NCBI RefSeq assembly: GCF_029893585.1
Contig: NZ_JARXYX010000024.1
Coordinates: forward strand, 1 to 64,000
Direction of reading: 5' to 3'
Source: Streptomyces sp. LBL
Lineage (GTDB): Bacteria; Actinomycetota; Actinomycetes; Streptomycetales; Streptomycetaceae
DNA length: 64,000 nucleotides
How positions within the stretch are numbered: the stretch's first letter is position 1; the number at the start of each line of letters is the position of its first letter. The translations under genes and the position numbers were made by a program. Shown here piece by piece: positions 41,741 to 49,911 of the stretch. Below the pieces are notes generated by a model, which had not been told where the DNA came from, did no database searches, and saw nothing but the letters and a program-made list of their open reading frames with translations.

Positions 41741-44488
41741 CTACCGGTGATCGCTCCCGTTCGACGACGAAGCCGCTCGCCCCGCCTCCAACCGCGCCAC
41801 CGGGATCCGGAACGGTGAGCAGGAGACGTAGTCCAGTCCCACCTCGTGGAAGAAGTGGACGGACTCCGGGTCGCCGCCGTGTTCGCCGCAGACGCCGAGC
41901 TTCAGGTCGGGGCGGGTCGCGCGGCCGGCCTCGACCGCCAGCTTCACCAGGGCGCCTACCCCGTCCCGGTCGATGGTCTCGAACGGGGAGACGCCGAAGA
42001 TGCCCTTCTCCAGGTACGCCGTGAAGAAGGAGGCCTCCACGTCGTCCCGGCTGAAGCCCCACACCGTCTGGGTCAGGTCGTTCGTGCCGAAGGAGAAGAA
42101 CTCGGCCGCCTCCGCGATCTGACCGGCGGTCAGCGCGGCCCGCGGGAGTTCGATCATCGTGCCGATGGCCAGCTTCAGGTGCGTGCCCGTCGCCGCCTCG
42201 ACCTCCGCGACGACCTGGTCCGCCTCCTCGCGGACGATCTCCAGCTCCTGGACCGTGCCCACCAGCGGGATCATGATCTCGGCGCGCGGGTCGCCCTTCG
42301 CCGCCTTGCGTTCCGCCGCCGCCTCCGCGATGGCGCGGACCTGCATGGTGAACAGGCCGGGGATGACCAGGCCGAGGCGCACGCCCCGCAGGCCCAGCAT
42401 CGGGTTCTGCTCGTGCAGGCGGTGGACGGCCTGGAGCAGGCGCAGTTCGTTCTCGTGCGGCTCCTGGCGGGACTCCGCCAGGGCGACGCGGACCGACAGT
42501 TCCGTGATGTCGGGGAGGAACTCGTGCAGCGGCGGGTCCAGGAGACGCACCGTCACCGGGAGGCCGTCCATCGCGGAGAACAGCTCCACGAAGTCCTGCT
42601 TCTGGAGGGGGAGCAGCGCCTTGAGGGACTCCTCGCGCTCCACCTCCGTGTCGGCCAGGATGAGACGCTCGACCAGTTCGCGCCGGTCGCCCAGGAACAT
42701 GTGCTCCGTACGGCACAGGCCGATGCCCTGGGCGCCGAAGCGCCGTGCCCGCAGTGCGTCCTCGGCGTTGTCCGCGTTGGCGCGCACCCGCAGGCGCCGC
42801 TTGCGGTCGGCGAACGCCATGATCCGGTGCACGGCCTCGACGAGTTCGTCGGCGTCGTTGGCGCCCGCGTGCATCCGGCCCTCGAAGTACTCGACGACCG
42901 GGGACGGGACCACCGGGACCTCGCCCAGGTAGACCTTGCCCGACGACCCGTCGATGGAGATGAGGTCGCCCTCCTCCACCACGTGTCCGCCCGGCACCGT
43001 CATCCGACGGCGTTTGGTGTCGACCTCGAGCTCCTCCGCGCCGCACACGCACGTCTTGCCCATGCCGCGCGCGACCACGGCCGCGTGGGAGGTCTTGCCG
43101 CCGCGCGAGGTCAGGATGCCCTCCGCCGCGATCATGCCGTCCAGGTCGTCGGGGTTGGTCTCGCGGCGGACCAGGATGACCTTCTCGCCGGAACGGGACC
43201 ACTTCACTGCGGTGTACGAGTCGAAGACCGCCTTGCCGACCGCCGCACCCGGCGACGCCGCGATGCCCCGGCCGACCTGCTGGACCTTCGCTTCCTCGTC
43301 GAAGCGGGGGAACATCAGCTGGCCGAGCTGGGCGCCCGTCACGCGCTGGAGTGCCTCCGCCTCGTCGATGAGGCCCTGGTCGACGAGCTGGGTGGCGATA
43401 CGGAAGGCCGCGCCCGCCGTGCGCTTGCCGACGCGGGTCTGGAGCATCCACAGCTGACCGCGCTCGATGGTGAACTCGATGTCGCAGAGGTCCTTGTAGT
43501 GGTTCTCCAGGGTCTCCATGATCTGCATCAGCTGGTCGTACGACTTCTTGTCGATCGTCTCCAGCTCCGCCAGCGGGACCGTGTTGCGGATGCCGGCCAC
43601 CACGTCCTCGCCCTGGGCGTTCTGCAGGTAGTCGCCGTACACGCCCTGGTGTCCGGAGGCCGGGTCGCGGGTGAACGCCACCCCCGTGCCCGAGTCGGGG
43701 CCGAGGTTGCCGAAGACCATCGAGCAGACGTTGACGGCCGTGCCCAGGTCGCCCGGGATGCGCTCCTGGCGGCGGTAGAGCTTGGCGCGGTCGGTGTTCC
43801 AGGAGTCGAAGACCGCCTTGATCGCGAGGTCCATCTGCTCGCGGGGGCCCTGCGGGAAGTCCCGGCCGGCCTGGGTCTTGACGATCTTCTTGAACTTGGC
43901 GACCAGCTTCTTGAGGTCCGCGGCCTCCAGCTCGGTGTCGACCGTGACCTTCTTGGCCGCCTTCGCCGCCTCCAGCGCGTCCTCGAAGAGGTCGCCCTCG
44001 ACGCCGAGGACCGTCTTGCCGAACATCTGGATGAGGCGGCGGTAGGAGTCCCAGGCGAAGCGCTCGTCCCCGGCCTGCCGGGCCAGGCCCTGCACCGACT
44101 TGTCGGAGAGGCCGATGTTGAGGACCGTGTCCATCATTCCGGGCATCGAGAACTTCGCGCCCGAGCGGACCGACACCAGCAGCGGGTCGTCGGCCTGGCC
44201 CAGCTTCTTGCCCATGCGCTGCTCCAGCGCGTCGAGGTGCGCACTCACCTCGTCACGCAGTGCCGCCGGCTCCTCGCCGCTGTCCAGGTAGACCTGGCAG
44301 GCCTCGGTGGTGATGGTGAAACCCGGGGGGACCGGAAGGCCGAGGTTGGTCATCTCGGCGAGGTTGGCACCCTTGCCGCCGAGGAGGTCTTTGAGGTCCT
44401 TGTTGCCCTCGGTGAAGTCGTAAACGAACTTCACGCCCTCAACGCTCTTGCCGTGCTCAGCTGCCTGAGGATCTTTGTTTTCCGACAC
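41741..44488 (-). CDS. ppdK: Pyruvate, phosphate dikinase
   Basis: This 915-residue enzyme interconverts pyruvate + ATP + Pi with PEP + AMP + PPi. It has an N-terminal ATP-grasp domain (FVYDFTEGNKDLKDLLGGKGANLAEM, SGAKFSMPGMMDTVLNIGL, GNLGPDSGTGVAFTRDP). The phosphohistidine domain has the catalytic His in LTSRGGKTSHAAVVARGMG (near 466). The C-terminal PEP-binding barrel has IGLCRTEHMF, EIMIPLVGT, SFGTNDLTQ and active-site Cys in GVCGEHGG. GTG 44488 has AAGGAG nine bases upstream. A long upstream gap contains a perfect palindrome that may be an operator. Complete. Confidence 0.97.
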   Translation of the reverse strand: MSENKDPQAAEHGKSVEGVKFVYDFTEGNKDLKDLLGGKGANLAEMTNLGLPVPPGFTITTEACQVYLDSGEEPAALRDEVSAHLDALEQRMGKKLGQADDPLLVSVRSGAKFSMPGMMDTVLNIGLSDKSVQGLARQAGDERFAWDSYRRLIQMFGKTVLGVEGDLFEDALEAAKAAKKVTVDTELEAADLKKLVAKFKKIVKTQAGRDFPQGPREQMDLAIKAVFDSWNTDRAKLYRRQERIPGDLGTAVNVCSMVFGNLGPDSGTGVAFTRDPASGHQGVYGDYLQNAQGEDVVAGIRNTVPLAELETIDKKSYDQLMQIMETLENHYKDLCDIEFTIERGQLWMLQTRVGKRTAGAAFRIATQLVDQGLIDEAEALQRVTGAQLGQLMFPRFDEEAKVQQVGRGIAASPGAAVGKAVFDSYTAVKWSRSGEKVILVRRETNPDDLDGMIAAEGILTSRGGKTSHAAVVARGMGKTCVCGAEELEVDTKRRRMTVPGGHVVEEGDLISIDGSSGKVYLGEVPVVPSPVVEYFEGRMHAGANDADELVEAVHRIMAFADRKRRLRVRANADNAEDALRARRFGAQGIGLCRTEHMFLGDRRELVERLILADTEVEREESLKALLPLQKQDFVELFSAMDGLPVTVRLLDPPLHEFLPDITELSVRVALAESRQEPHENELRLLQAVHRLHEQNPMLGLRGVRLGLVIPGLFTMQVRAIAEAAAERKAAKGDPRAEIMIPLVGTVQELEIVREEADQVVAEVEAATGTHLKLAIGTMIELPRAALTAGQIAEAAEFFSFGTNDLTQTVWGFSRDDVEASFFTAYLEKGIFGVSPFETIDRDGVGALVKLAVEAGRATRPDLKLGVCGEHGGDPESVHFFHEVGLDYVSCSPFRIPVARLEAGRAASSSNGSDHR

Positions 44489-45004
44489 GGGTCTCGACTC
44501 CTTGAGGCCGCGGTGGCTGCCCTGATGGCGAGGAACATACCCAGATCGAAGGCACATGGGTACATCCACTTGCGCGTCATGTGCCTGTAACCACTCGTCC
44601 GCCAGCGGATCGAAAGTCAAAGCTTGGCAAGCGGAGACAGGCCGATGTTTTCACTTCCTGAACGCACCACCACCCACAGACCCCGGATTTCGCTCTTATG
44701 AGCAGCTCTCGGCACGTCTGATTTCGATCGATGAACGATCAAGTGGTGGCACTCAGTGCCACCCCTTGGAGAAGTGCAGTCGCTCATGATCCGCTCGTCT
44801 GAGCGCGACCCTTATCAAGGGTGGCGAGAATCACGCTGCCACAGGCGCGGGGATTTCACCATGCGGACGGGAATCCGGACCCGTATCCGGCCGGAAACAC
44901 GGCCGACACGGCTGCAACGGTGACACGGCTGACACGCGGGGCGGGGCAAGACCTCGCAGCGGAACGACCGCTGTCCAGGATCAGGGGTTTCAGGTCTCCG
45001 GCGG
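44489..45004. other. ppdK upstream region, no gene
   Basis: This relatively AT-rich stretch includes AAAGCTTGGCAAGC, TTTCGATCGATGAACGATC and a perfect 17-bp palindrome (annotated separately). It should contain the ppdK promoter. The part from 44820 to 45004 is the downstream region of the beta-helix gene and shows no gene. Confidence 0.55.
44746..44762. promoter_or_regulatory. Perfect 17-bp palindrome upstream of ppdK
   Basis: GTGGCACTCAGTGCCAC has two perfect 8-bp arms about a central base, 258 bp before the ppdK start. The arms resemble a compact dimeric repressor site; the regulator is unknown. Confidence 0.5.
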
Positions 45005-46423
45005 TCAGTAGCCTTTGACGAAGTTGATCACGTACCACTTGGTGGTGGTGGCGTTGTAGATCGCGGTGAGGAAGTCGCGCTTGTTCGGCGTCGTGGTGAG
45101 TGTGGTCGAGGAGATGGTGGTGCCCAGGGCGAACGCGGAGCTGAGGATGAGGGCGCGGCTGCCGGTTGCGTCCTGGATGAGTTCCCAAGTGATGCGTTGT
45201 CCGTCGGTGGGGTTGGTGGGGGTGCCCAGGGTTCGGTTGCCTTTGAGGGTGACGCGGAAGAGGTTTCCCAGTGCGGCGTTGGTGGCGATGGTGGCGGCGT
45301 CGGTGAGGGTGACGGGGGCGGGGTTGACCTTCGCGTCGACGTAGTCCTTGCGCGTCAGGTGTTCGGCCGAGGTCGGGGAGGCGGTGGTGGAGACGTTGCC
45401 TTCGTAGTAGGCGGAGTTCGAGCCGTAGACGAAGCCGCTGGCCACCGTGCCGCCGGCGGTGTCGTTGATGACGTTGGTGTAGCCGGCCAGCGACAGGGGT
45501 TTCACGTTGCTGACATCGCCGAGGGTGGCCGAGCACCCGGCGTCGACGGTGACCGAGTTGACCGCTGCGGTGGTGGGGGTGTTCTCGGCGAATCCGAGGA
45601 TGCTGACGGCTCGTGCGGCGCCGGTGACCCAGATGCTGATGCTGGGGCTGTTGTAGGTGAAGGAGTTGTACAGGCCCACACCGATCGCGGCGTTGATCTT
45701 CCAGCTGTAGCCGTTGTATCCGGTGCCGCGGTTGACCGCGGATTCGGCGCCGCATCCAGTGAAGCTGATGCCCTGACTGCCGACGCCGGTCACCTCGTAG
45801 CCGATGCCGCAGTGGTCGGCGGCGCAGCCGACGAAGGAGCAGTAGGCCATGGTGTCGATGTGGAAGCCCGCGTTGGTGATGGTGTCGGCGTAGCAGGACG
45901 TGAACGAGCAGCTGGTCCCTGCGGCGCCTCCGGAGACCCCGTGGATGTTCCAGCCGTGGTTGCCGTTGTTGGCCGAGGTCACGCCTTCGAACGTGGAGAC
46001 GATCGGGTTGGAGAGGTCGATTCCGCTGTCACCGAAGAACTTCACGGTCATCCGCGCGAACGCCAGTGAGACGGTCGCGGGGTTGGCGGATCGCGTGAGC
46101 ACGATGCCCTTGCCGCTGCCGCTGCCCGGGCCTTGGAAGGTGAGATCCTGGATGGTCAGCCGGGTGATGTCCGAGCCGCTCAGCCCGTTGGCGGTGGTGC
46201 TGCTCTGTGAGATCACCGACGAGCCGTCACTGACGCCTTCCAGGATGAGGTTGGAGCGTGCCACCAGGACGGAGGAGATCTTGTAGGTGCCTGCGGGGAA
46301 GACGACCGTTCCGCCGGAGGAGGGCACCGCGTTGATCGCGGTTTGGATCGCGGTGGTGTCGTCGGTGACGCCGTTGCCGGTGGCTCCGTAGTCCAGGACG
46401 TTGAACCAGTAGCTGGTGGCCAT
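45005..46423 (-). CDS. Right-handed beta-helix protein, pectate-lyase-3/phage tail-spike-like
   Basis: This 472-residue protein starts with the pectate lyase 3 / tail-spike signature FNVLDYGATGNGVTDDTTAIQTAI (8-31) and GGTVVFPAGTYKISS. Serial beta-helix coils rich in Gly/Asn/Ser follow to about 330. A C-terminal domain has HLTRKDYVDAK, GNLFRVTLKGNRTLGTPTNPTDGQRITWELIQDATGSR and KWYVINFVKGY, which resembles the C-terminal part of actinophage tail proteins. No signal peptide is seen. The ribosome site ACGGAGA lies six bases before the ATG. No other phage genes flank it, so it is an orphan, and it is divergent from a glycosyltransferase. Confidence 0.85.
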   Translation of the reverse strand: MATSYWFNVLDYGATGNGVTDDTTAIQTAINAVPSSGGTVVFPAGTYKISSVLVARSNLILEGVSDGSSVISQSSTTANGLSGSDITRLTIQDLTFQGPGSGSGKGIVLTRSANPATVSLAFARMTVKFFGDSGIDLSNPIVSTFEGVTSANNGNHGWNIHGVSGGAAGTSCSFTSCYADTITNAGFHIDTMAYCSFVGCAADHCGIGYEVTGVGSQGISFTGCGAESAVNRGTGYNGYSWKINAAIGVGLYNSFTYNSPSISIWVTGAARAVSILGFAENTPTTAAVNSVTVDAGCSATLGDVSNVKPLSLAGYTNVINDTAGGTVASGFVYGSNSAYYEGNVSTTASPTSAEHLTRKDYVDAKVNPAPVTLTDAATIATNAALGNLFRVTLKGNRTLGTPTNPTDGQRITWELIQDATGSRALILSSAFALGTTISSTTLTTTPNKRDFLTAIYNATTTKWYVINFVKGY

Positions 46424-46954
46424 GATGATCTCCGTTCAGGTTCGCATCGAGTCGATAAGTCGACTCAAAACTGAGGTCTTATGAGGAGTTCGGCCGCGGC
46501 GAAGCGGCACCGTCAATGGACATGGAGCCGGTTCGAGCCGGTCAGGATCGGGGGTGGCCGCATTCGGTCAACGCGCCTCGATGAGGAGGCGACTCGCCGT
46601 CATCACTTAACGTAACTGTACGAAAGCACCGCGTAAAGGGTTTTGCTGCGTCAATCTTCACCCGTGGTGATGACGCCACGTCAACCGCGCGCGCCGCGAC
46701 GGCGTCCGCCGAGAAGAGTGGTCGCCGACCGTGACCGCTCTCGGCAGAGCGGGTTCGTCTCTTCGGCGCGCCAGAGCTACGGGGCTGCCGAGTACTCCGA
46801 CAGACCCCCACCGCAGCCTCCGATCGGGGACGGCTGCTGCTCTGTTCGGGCCAGGCACCCCCCGTGCCGGGGCGACCCCGCGCCAGAATCCTGTAGGTGA
46901 GACCTCAAGGCGCCGGCCCGCCGATTGGCGCCATGGGATGTGGAGGAGTCGCTG
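46424..46954. other. Divergent promoter region, no gene
   Basis: This 530-bp gap between the beta-helix gene and the glycosyltransferase has an AT-richer core (about 46600-46650, CTTAACGTAACTGTACG and TAAAGGGTTTT) likely to hold promoters. An inverted repeat lies at 46449-46466. Open frames seen here have shadow-like composition. Confidence 0.55.
46449..46466. promoter_or_regulatory. Inverted repeat in the leader of the beta-helix gene
   Basis: GAGTCGA (46449-46455) and TCGACTC (46460-46466) are perfect 7-bp arms around TAAG, 26 bp upstream of the ATG. It could be an operator or a 5'-leader hairpin controlling translation. Confidence 0.45.
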
Positions 46955-48409
46955 GTGAGCCGGTTCGGACCGACGCGGGGACAGACGCGCAAGCAGGCGC
47001 GCGGGCCTGCCTTCGTGCGCCAGCCCAGGAACCTCACCCGGGAGGGTCGCACCAAGCCCGGGCACATCCCGGACCTGCGCCACGCGGGACCGGGACGCAT
47101 CGTCGTGCTGGTACCGGCCCACAATGAGGAAGCGCTCATCGCCGAGACCCTGGAGTCCCTGGCGGCTCAGACCAGGCCCCCGGACGAGGTCATCGTGGTC
47201 GCCGACCGCTGCACCGACCGGACCGCTCGGATCAGCACCGCTCACGGCGCCAAGGCCGTCGAAACGGTCGGCAACACCCAGGACAAGGCGGGCGCACTCA
47301 ACCAGGTCCTGGCCCGGCTGCTGCCGCAGCTGCGCGACCACGACGCCGTCATGGTCATGGACTCCGACACCTCGCTGTCTCCCCAGTTCATCGCCGAGGC
47401 AGCCCGGCGCCTGCGCCACCAGGAACCCGACCAGTCACCCATCGGCGGCGTCGGCGCCATCTTCTTCGGCCACCCCCTGCACGGCCTGGTCTGCCACCTC
47501 CAGAACAACGAGTACGTGCGCTACGCCCGTGAACTCCACCGCCGCCACGGCCGCGCCGACGTCCTGACCGGCACCGCCTCCCTCTTCCCCGTCCACGCCC
47601 TGCGCCACGTCCACGAAGCCCGCGCCCACGGCTCACTGCCCCGAGGCCGGGACGTCTACGACGTGGAGTCACTGACCGAGGACAACGAACTCACCCTCGC
47701 ACTCAAACACCTCGGCTACCGCTGCGTGTCACCGTGCGCCTGCATCGTGGGCACCGAACTCATGCCCACCTGGTCCCGGCTGTACTACCAGCGGCTGCGC
47801 TGGCAACGCGGCGCCCTGGACAACCTCAAGGCCTACGGCACCACCCGGGCCACCCTGCCCTATGTCTGCCGGCAACTGCTCACCTACCTCAGCGTGGCCT
47901 TCGTCCCCTTCTTCCTCACCGTCCTGGTCTACTACACCGCCGCCAAGGGCTTCCCCGGCTGGCCGTGGTTCTGGCTCGCGATCACCTCCATCGCCGCCTT
48001 CGAACGCGTCTGGGCCGCCAAACGCGGCGGATGGAAGGCCCTGCTCCTGGCCGTCATGATCGTGCCCGAGCTCCTCTTCGACCAGTTCCTCAACGTGATC
48101 TACACCAAAGCACTCATCGACCTCCTGACCGGCGCCGGCGCCACCTGGGAACGCACGCACAGCAGGACCCGCCGCCTGCGCGAAGCGATCACCACAGCGG
48201 CGGGCTTCACCCTCCTGCTCGCCGCTGTCGTAGGCCTGGCCCTCGCCTGCATCGCCCTCGGCATCGCCTGGACCCTCATCGCGCTCTTCGTCCTGTGCGG
48301 CGTCGCCGCAGCCGTCATCCGCCTCAGCCGCCTCCACCCCCTCGGGCTGCTCCTGTCCCTACCCAGCGGCGAACAGCCGCACGGCGACATCCCACCCTGG
48401 CGTCAGTGA
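46955..48409 (+). CDS. Processive family-2 glycosyltransferase (hyaluronan/chitin-synthase-like)
   Basis: This 484-residue membrane enzyme would polymerise a polysaccharide from a nucleotide sugar. GT2 motifs are in order: VLVPAHNEEALIAETLESL, VADRCTDRT (first Asp), VMDSDTSL (DxD), a TGTASLFPV acceptor loop, ESLTEDNELTLAL (ED catalytic base) and QRLRWQRGA (QxxRW). Four or so TM helices cluster at the C-terminus (about 300-355 and 410-460). GTG 46955 has GGAGGAG six bases upstream. No polymer-modifying genes other than the divergent beta-helix protein are near. Sugar and product are unknown. Confidence 0.9.
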   Translation: MSRFGPTRGQTRKQARGPAFVRQPRNLTREGRTKPGHIPDLRHAGPGRIVVLVPAHNEEALIAETLESLAAQTRPPDEVIVVADRCTDRTARISTAHGAKAVETVGNTQDKAGALNQVLARLLPQLRDHDAVMVMDSDTSLSPQFIAEAARRLRHQEPDQSPIGGVGAIFFGHPLHGLVCHLQNNEYVRYARELHRRHGRADVLTGTASLFPVHALRHVHEARAHGSLPRGRDVYDVESLTEDNELTLALKHLGYRCVSPCACIVGTELMPTWSRLYYQRLRWQRGALDNLKAYGTTRATLPYVCRQLLTYLSVAFVPFFLTVLVYYTAAKGFPGWPWFWLAITSIAAFERVWAAKRGGWKALLLAVMIVPELLFDQFLNVIYTKALIDLLTGAGATWERTHSRTRRLREAITTAAGFTLLLAAVVGLALACIALGIAWTLIALFVLCGVAAAVIRLSRLHPLGLLLSLPSGEQPHGDIPPWRQ

Positions 48410-48578
48410 GAAGGCATCAGCTCACGGGCGTAGGCGCGTGCACGGAGTCCCTCAGGCAGACCTTGCAGCCTCTGCCGCCCGGAGGGCAGCCAGATGGACC
48501 ACGCCACTGTGGCCCAAGGAGATCCGGCCGAGCGTCCCCCACCGGGGCGCGGCACGGCATCGCCAACCGCACCGCACC

Positions 48579-49790
48579 TCACACACCCAGCGCCGCCAGT
48601 CGCTCCTCCACCCGCCCGGGCGCGTACAGGTGCTCCACGACCATCGCCCCGCCCCCGACCAGCCCGGCCCGGTCGCCCAGCCGCGAGATGACCACCTCCA
48701 GGTGGGCCGTGGAGCGGGGCAGCGCCCGCTGGTACAGCAGTTCCCGTACGCCGGTGAGGAACGGGGTGCCGGCCAGGTCCCCCGCGATCATCAGAACGCC
48801 GGGGTTGAGCAGCGTCACGACCGTCGCCAGGACGTCCCCGATCTGCCGCCCCGCCTCCCGGGCGAGCGCCGCCGCCTCCGGGTGGCCGGCCGCCAGGAGG
48901 TCCCGTACGTCCGAGCCCGACGCCGCCGGTACCCCCGTCTCCGCCAGTCGCCGGGCCACGGCACCGCCGCTCGCGACGGCGGCCAGACAGCCGTAGGAAC
49001 CGCACCGGCACAGCGCCTCGGCGCCCGCCGGGACCCGGATGTGGCCGAGGTCGCCCGCGCCGCCGTCGATGCCCCGGTAGACCGAGCCGTCGACGACTAC
49101 CCCGGCGCCGATCCCGGTCGAGACCTTGACCAGCACGAACGCCGAGCAGTCGGGGCACGTCGTGCGCTGTTCGCCGTACGCCATGAGGTTGGCGTCGTTG
49201 TCGACCAGCACCGGCACCGGGCCCGCCCCGGTGTGCTCGGTGAAGGCTCTGGCCAGGCGGCTCGTTATGTCGTAGCCGTCCCAGCCGGGCATGATCGGCG
49301 GCTGGACGACCCGGCCGGTCTTGCTGTCGACGGGCCCCGGCACCGCGAGGCCGATGCCGCAGACCTCGTCCGCACGGTGGCCCGCCTTCTCCAGGAGCTC
49401 GGCGAACCAGCGGCCGAGTTCGCCGAGTACGGCGTCGGGGCCGTCCCCGATGACCAGGGTCCCGGCGTGCTCGGCCAGGATCTCGCCGGTCAGGGAGAGC
49501 ACCGCGGCGCGCGCGTGCCGGGTGTCGAGGTCGGCGGCGAGGACGACGGCGTGGGCGTCGTCGAACTCGAGCGTGATGGACGGACGCCCGCCTAGGGGCG
49601 AGTCGACCGGGCCGCCGGCGCCCTCACGCAGCCAGCCCGCGCGGAAGAGACGGTCGAGGCGTTGCCCCACGGTGGCGCGCGAAAGGCCGGTGGCCTGCTG
49701 GAGCGCACCCCGGGTCGTGGCGCGACCGCTGCGCACCAGTTCGAGCAGGTCCCCGGCGCCTACCTGACCTCGCCCGGCCACGTGCACCAT
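48579..49790 (-). CDS. ROK-family transcriptional regulator
   Basis: This 403-residue regulator has an N-terminal winged helix (VRSGRATTRGALQQATGLSRATVGQRLDRLFRAGWL) and a ROK sugar-kinase-like domain. The domain has GIGLAVPGPVD, VLVDNDANLMAYGE, VKVSTGIGAGVV and the zinc motif CRCGSYGCL. The phosphate-1 motif (DLDTRHARAA) lacks the DxGxT glycine/threonine pattern, and the Glu after the last zinc Cys is replaced by Ala. It probably senses rather than phosphorylates a sugar. Divergent from the glycosidase gene with an AT-rich 121-bp gap, so it likely represses that operon and itself. Confidence 0.93.
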   Translation of the reverse strand: MVHVAGRGQVGAGDLLELVRSGRATTRGALQQATGLSRATVGQRLDRLFRAGWLREGAGGPVDSPLGGRPSITLEFDDAHAVVLAADLDTRHARAAVLSLTGEILAEHAGTLVIGDGPDAVLGELGRWFAELLEKAGHRADEVCGIGLAVPGPVDSKTGRVVQPPIMPGWDGYDITSRLARAFTEHTGAGPVPVLVDNDANLMAYGEQRTTCPDCSAFVLVKVSTGIGAGVVVDGSVYRGIDGGAGDLGHIRVPAGAEALCRCGSYGCLAAVASGGAVARRLAETGVPAASGSDVRDLLAAGHPEAAALAREAGRQIGDVLATVVTLLNPGVLMIAGDLAGTPFLTGVRELLYQRALPRSTAHLEVVISRLGDRAGLVGGGAMVVEHLYAPGRVEERLAALGV

Positions 49791-49911
49791 GCGCGCACCC
49801 CCTTGTGTTTCTCAAGCTTGCATTACATATTGAGTTTTGCGTGTTAAATAGACGTAACCTTACGGCAGCCTTTGCCGAACCGGTCGACCGTACGTCTTCG
49901 GGGAGTCCTCA
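49791..49911. promoter_or_regulatory. Divergent regulator/glycosidase promoter region
   Basis: An unusually AT-rich stretch for this genome (about 49805-49860) contains the inverted repeat CTCAA (49811-49815) / TTGAG (49830-49834) around TTGCATTACATA. ROK regulators bind AT-rich inverted repeats at such gaps; the exact operator is not established. Confidence 0.45.

Noticed and set aside
41846-44590. A 914-codon plus-strand frame opposite ppdK
   Set aside because: Shadow of ppdK; composition dominated by Val/Ala/Gly/Arg/His/Asp with no fold signature.
45005-46423. A prophage centred on the tail-spike-like gene
   Set aside because: No terminase, capsid, tail, lysis or integrase genes flank it; neighbours are ppdK and a glycosyltransferase.
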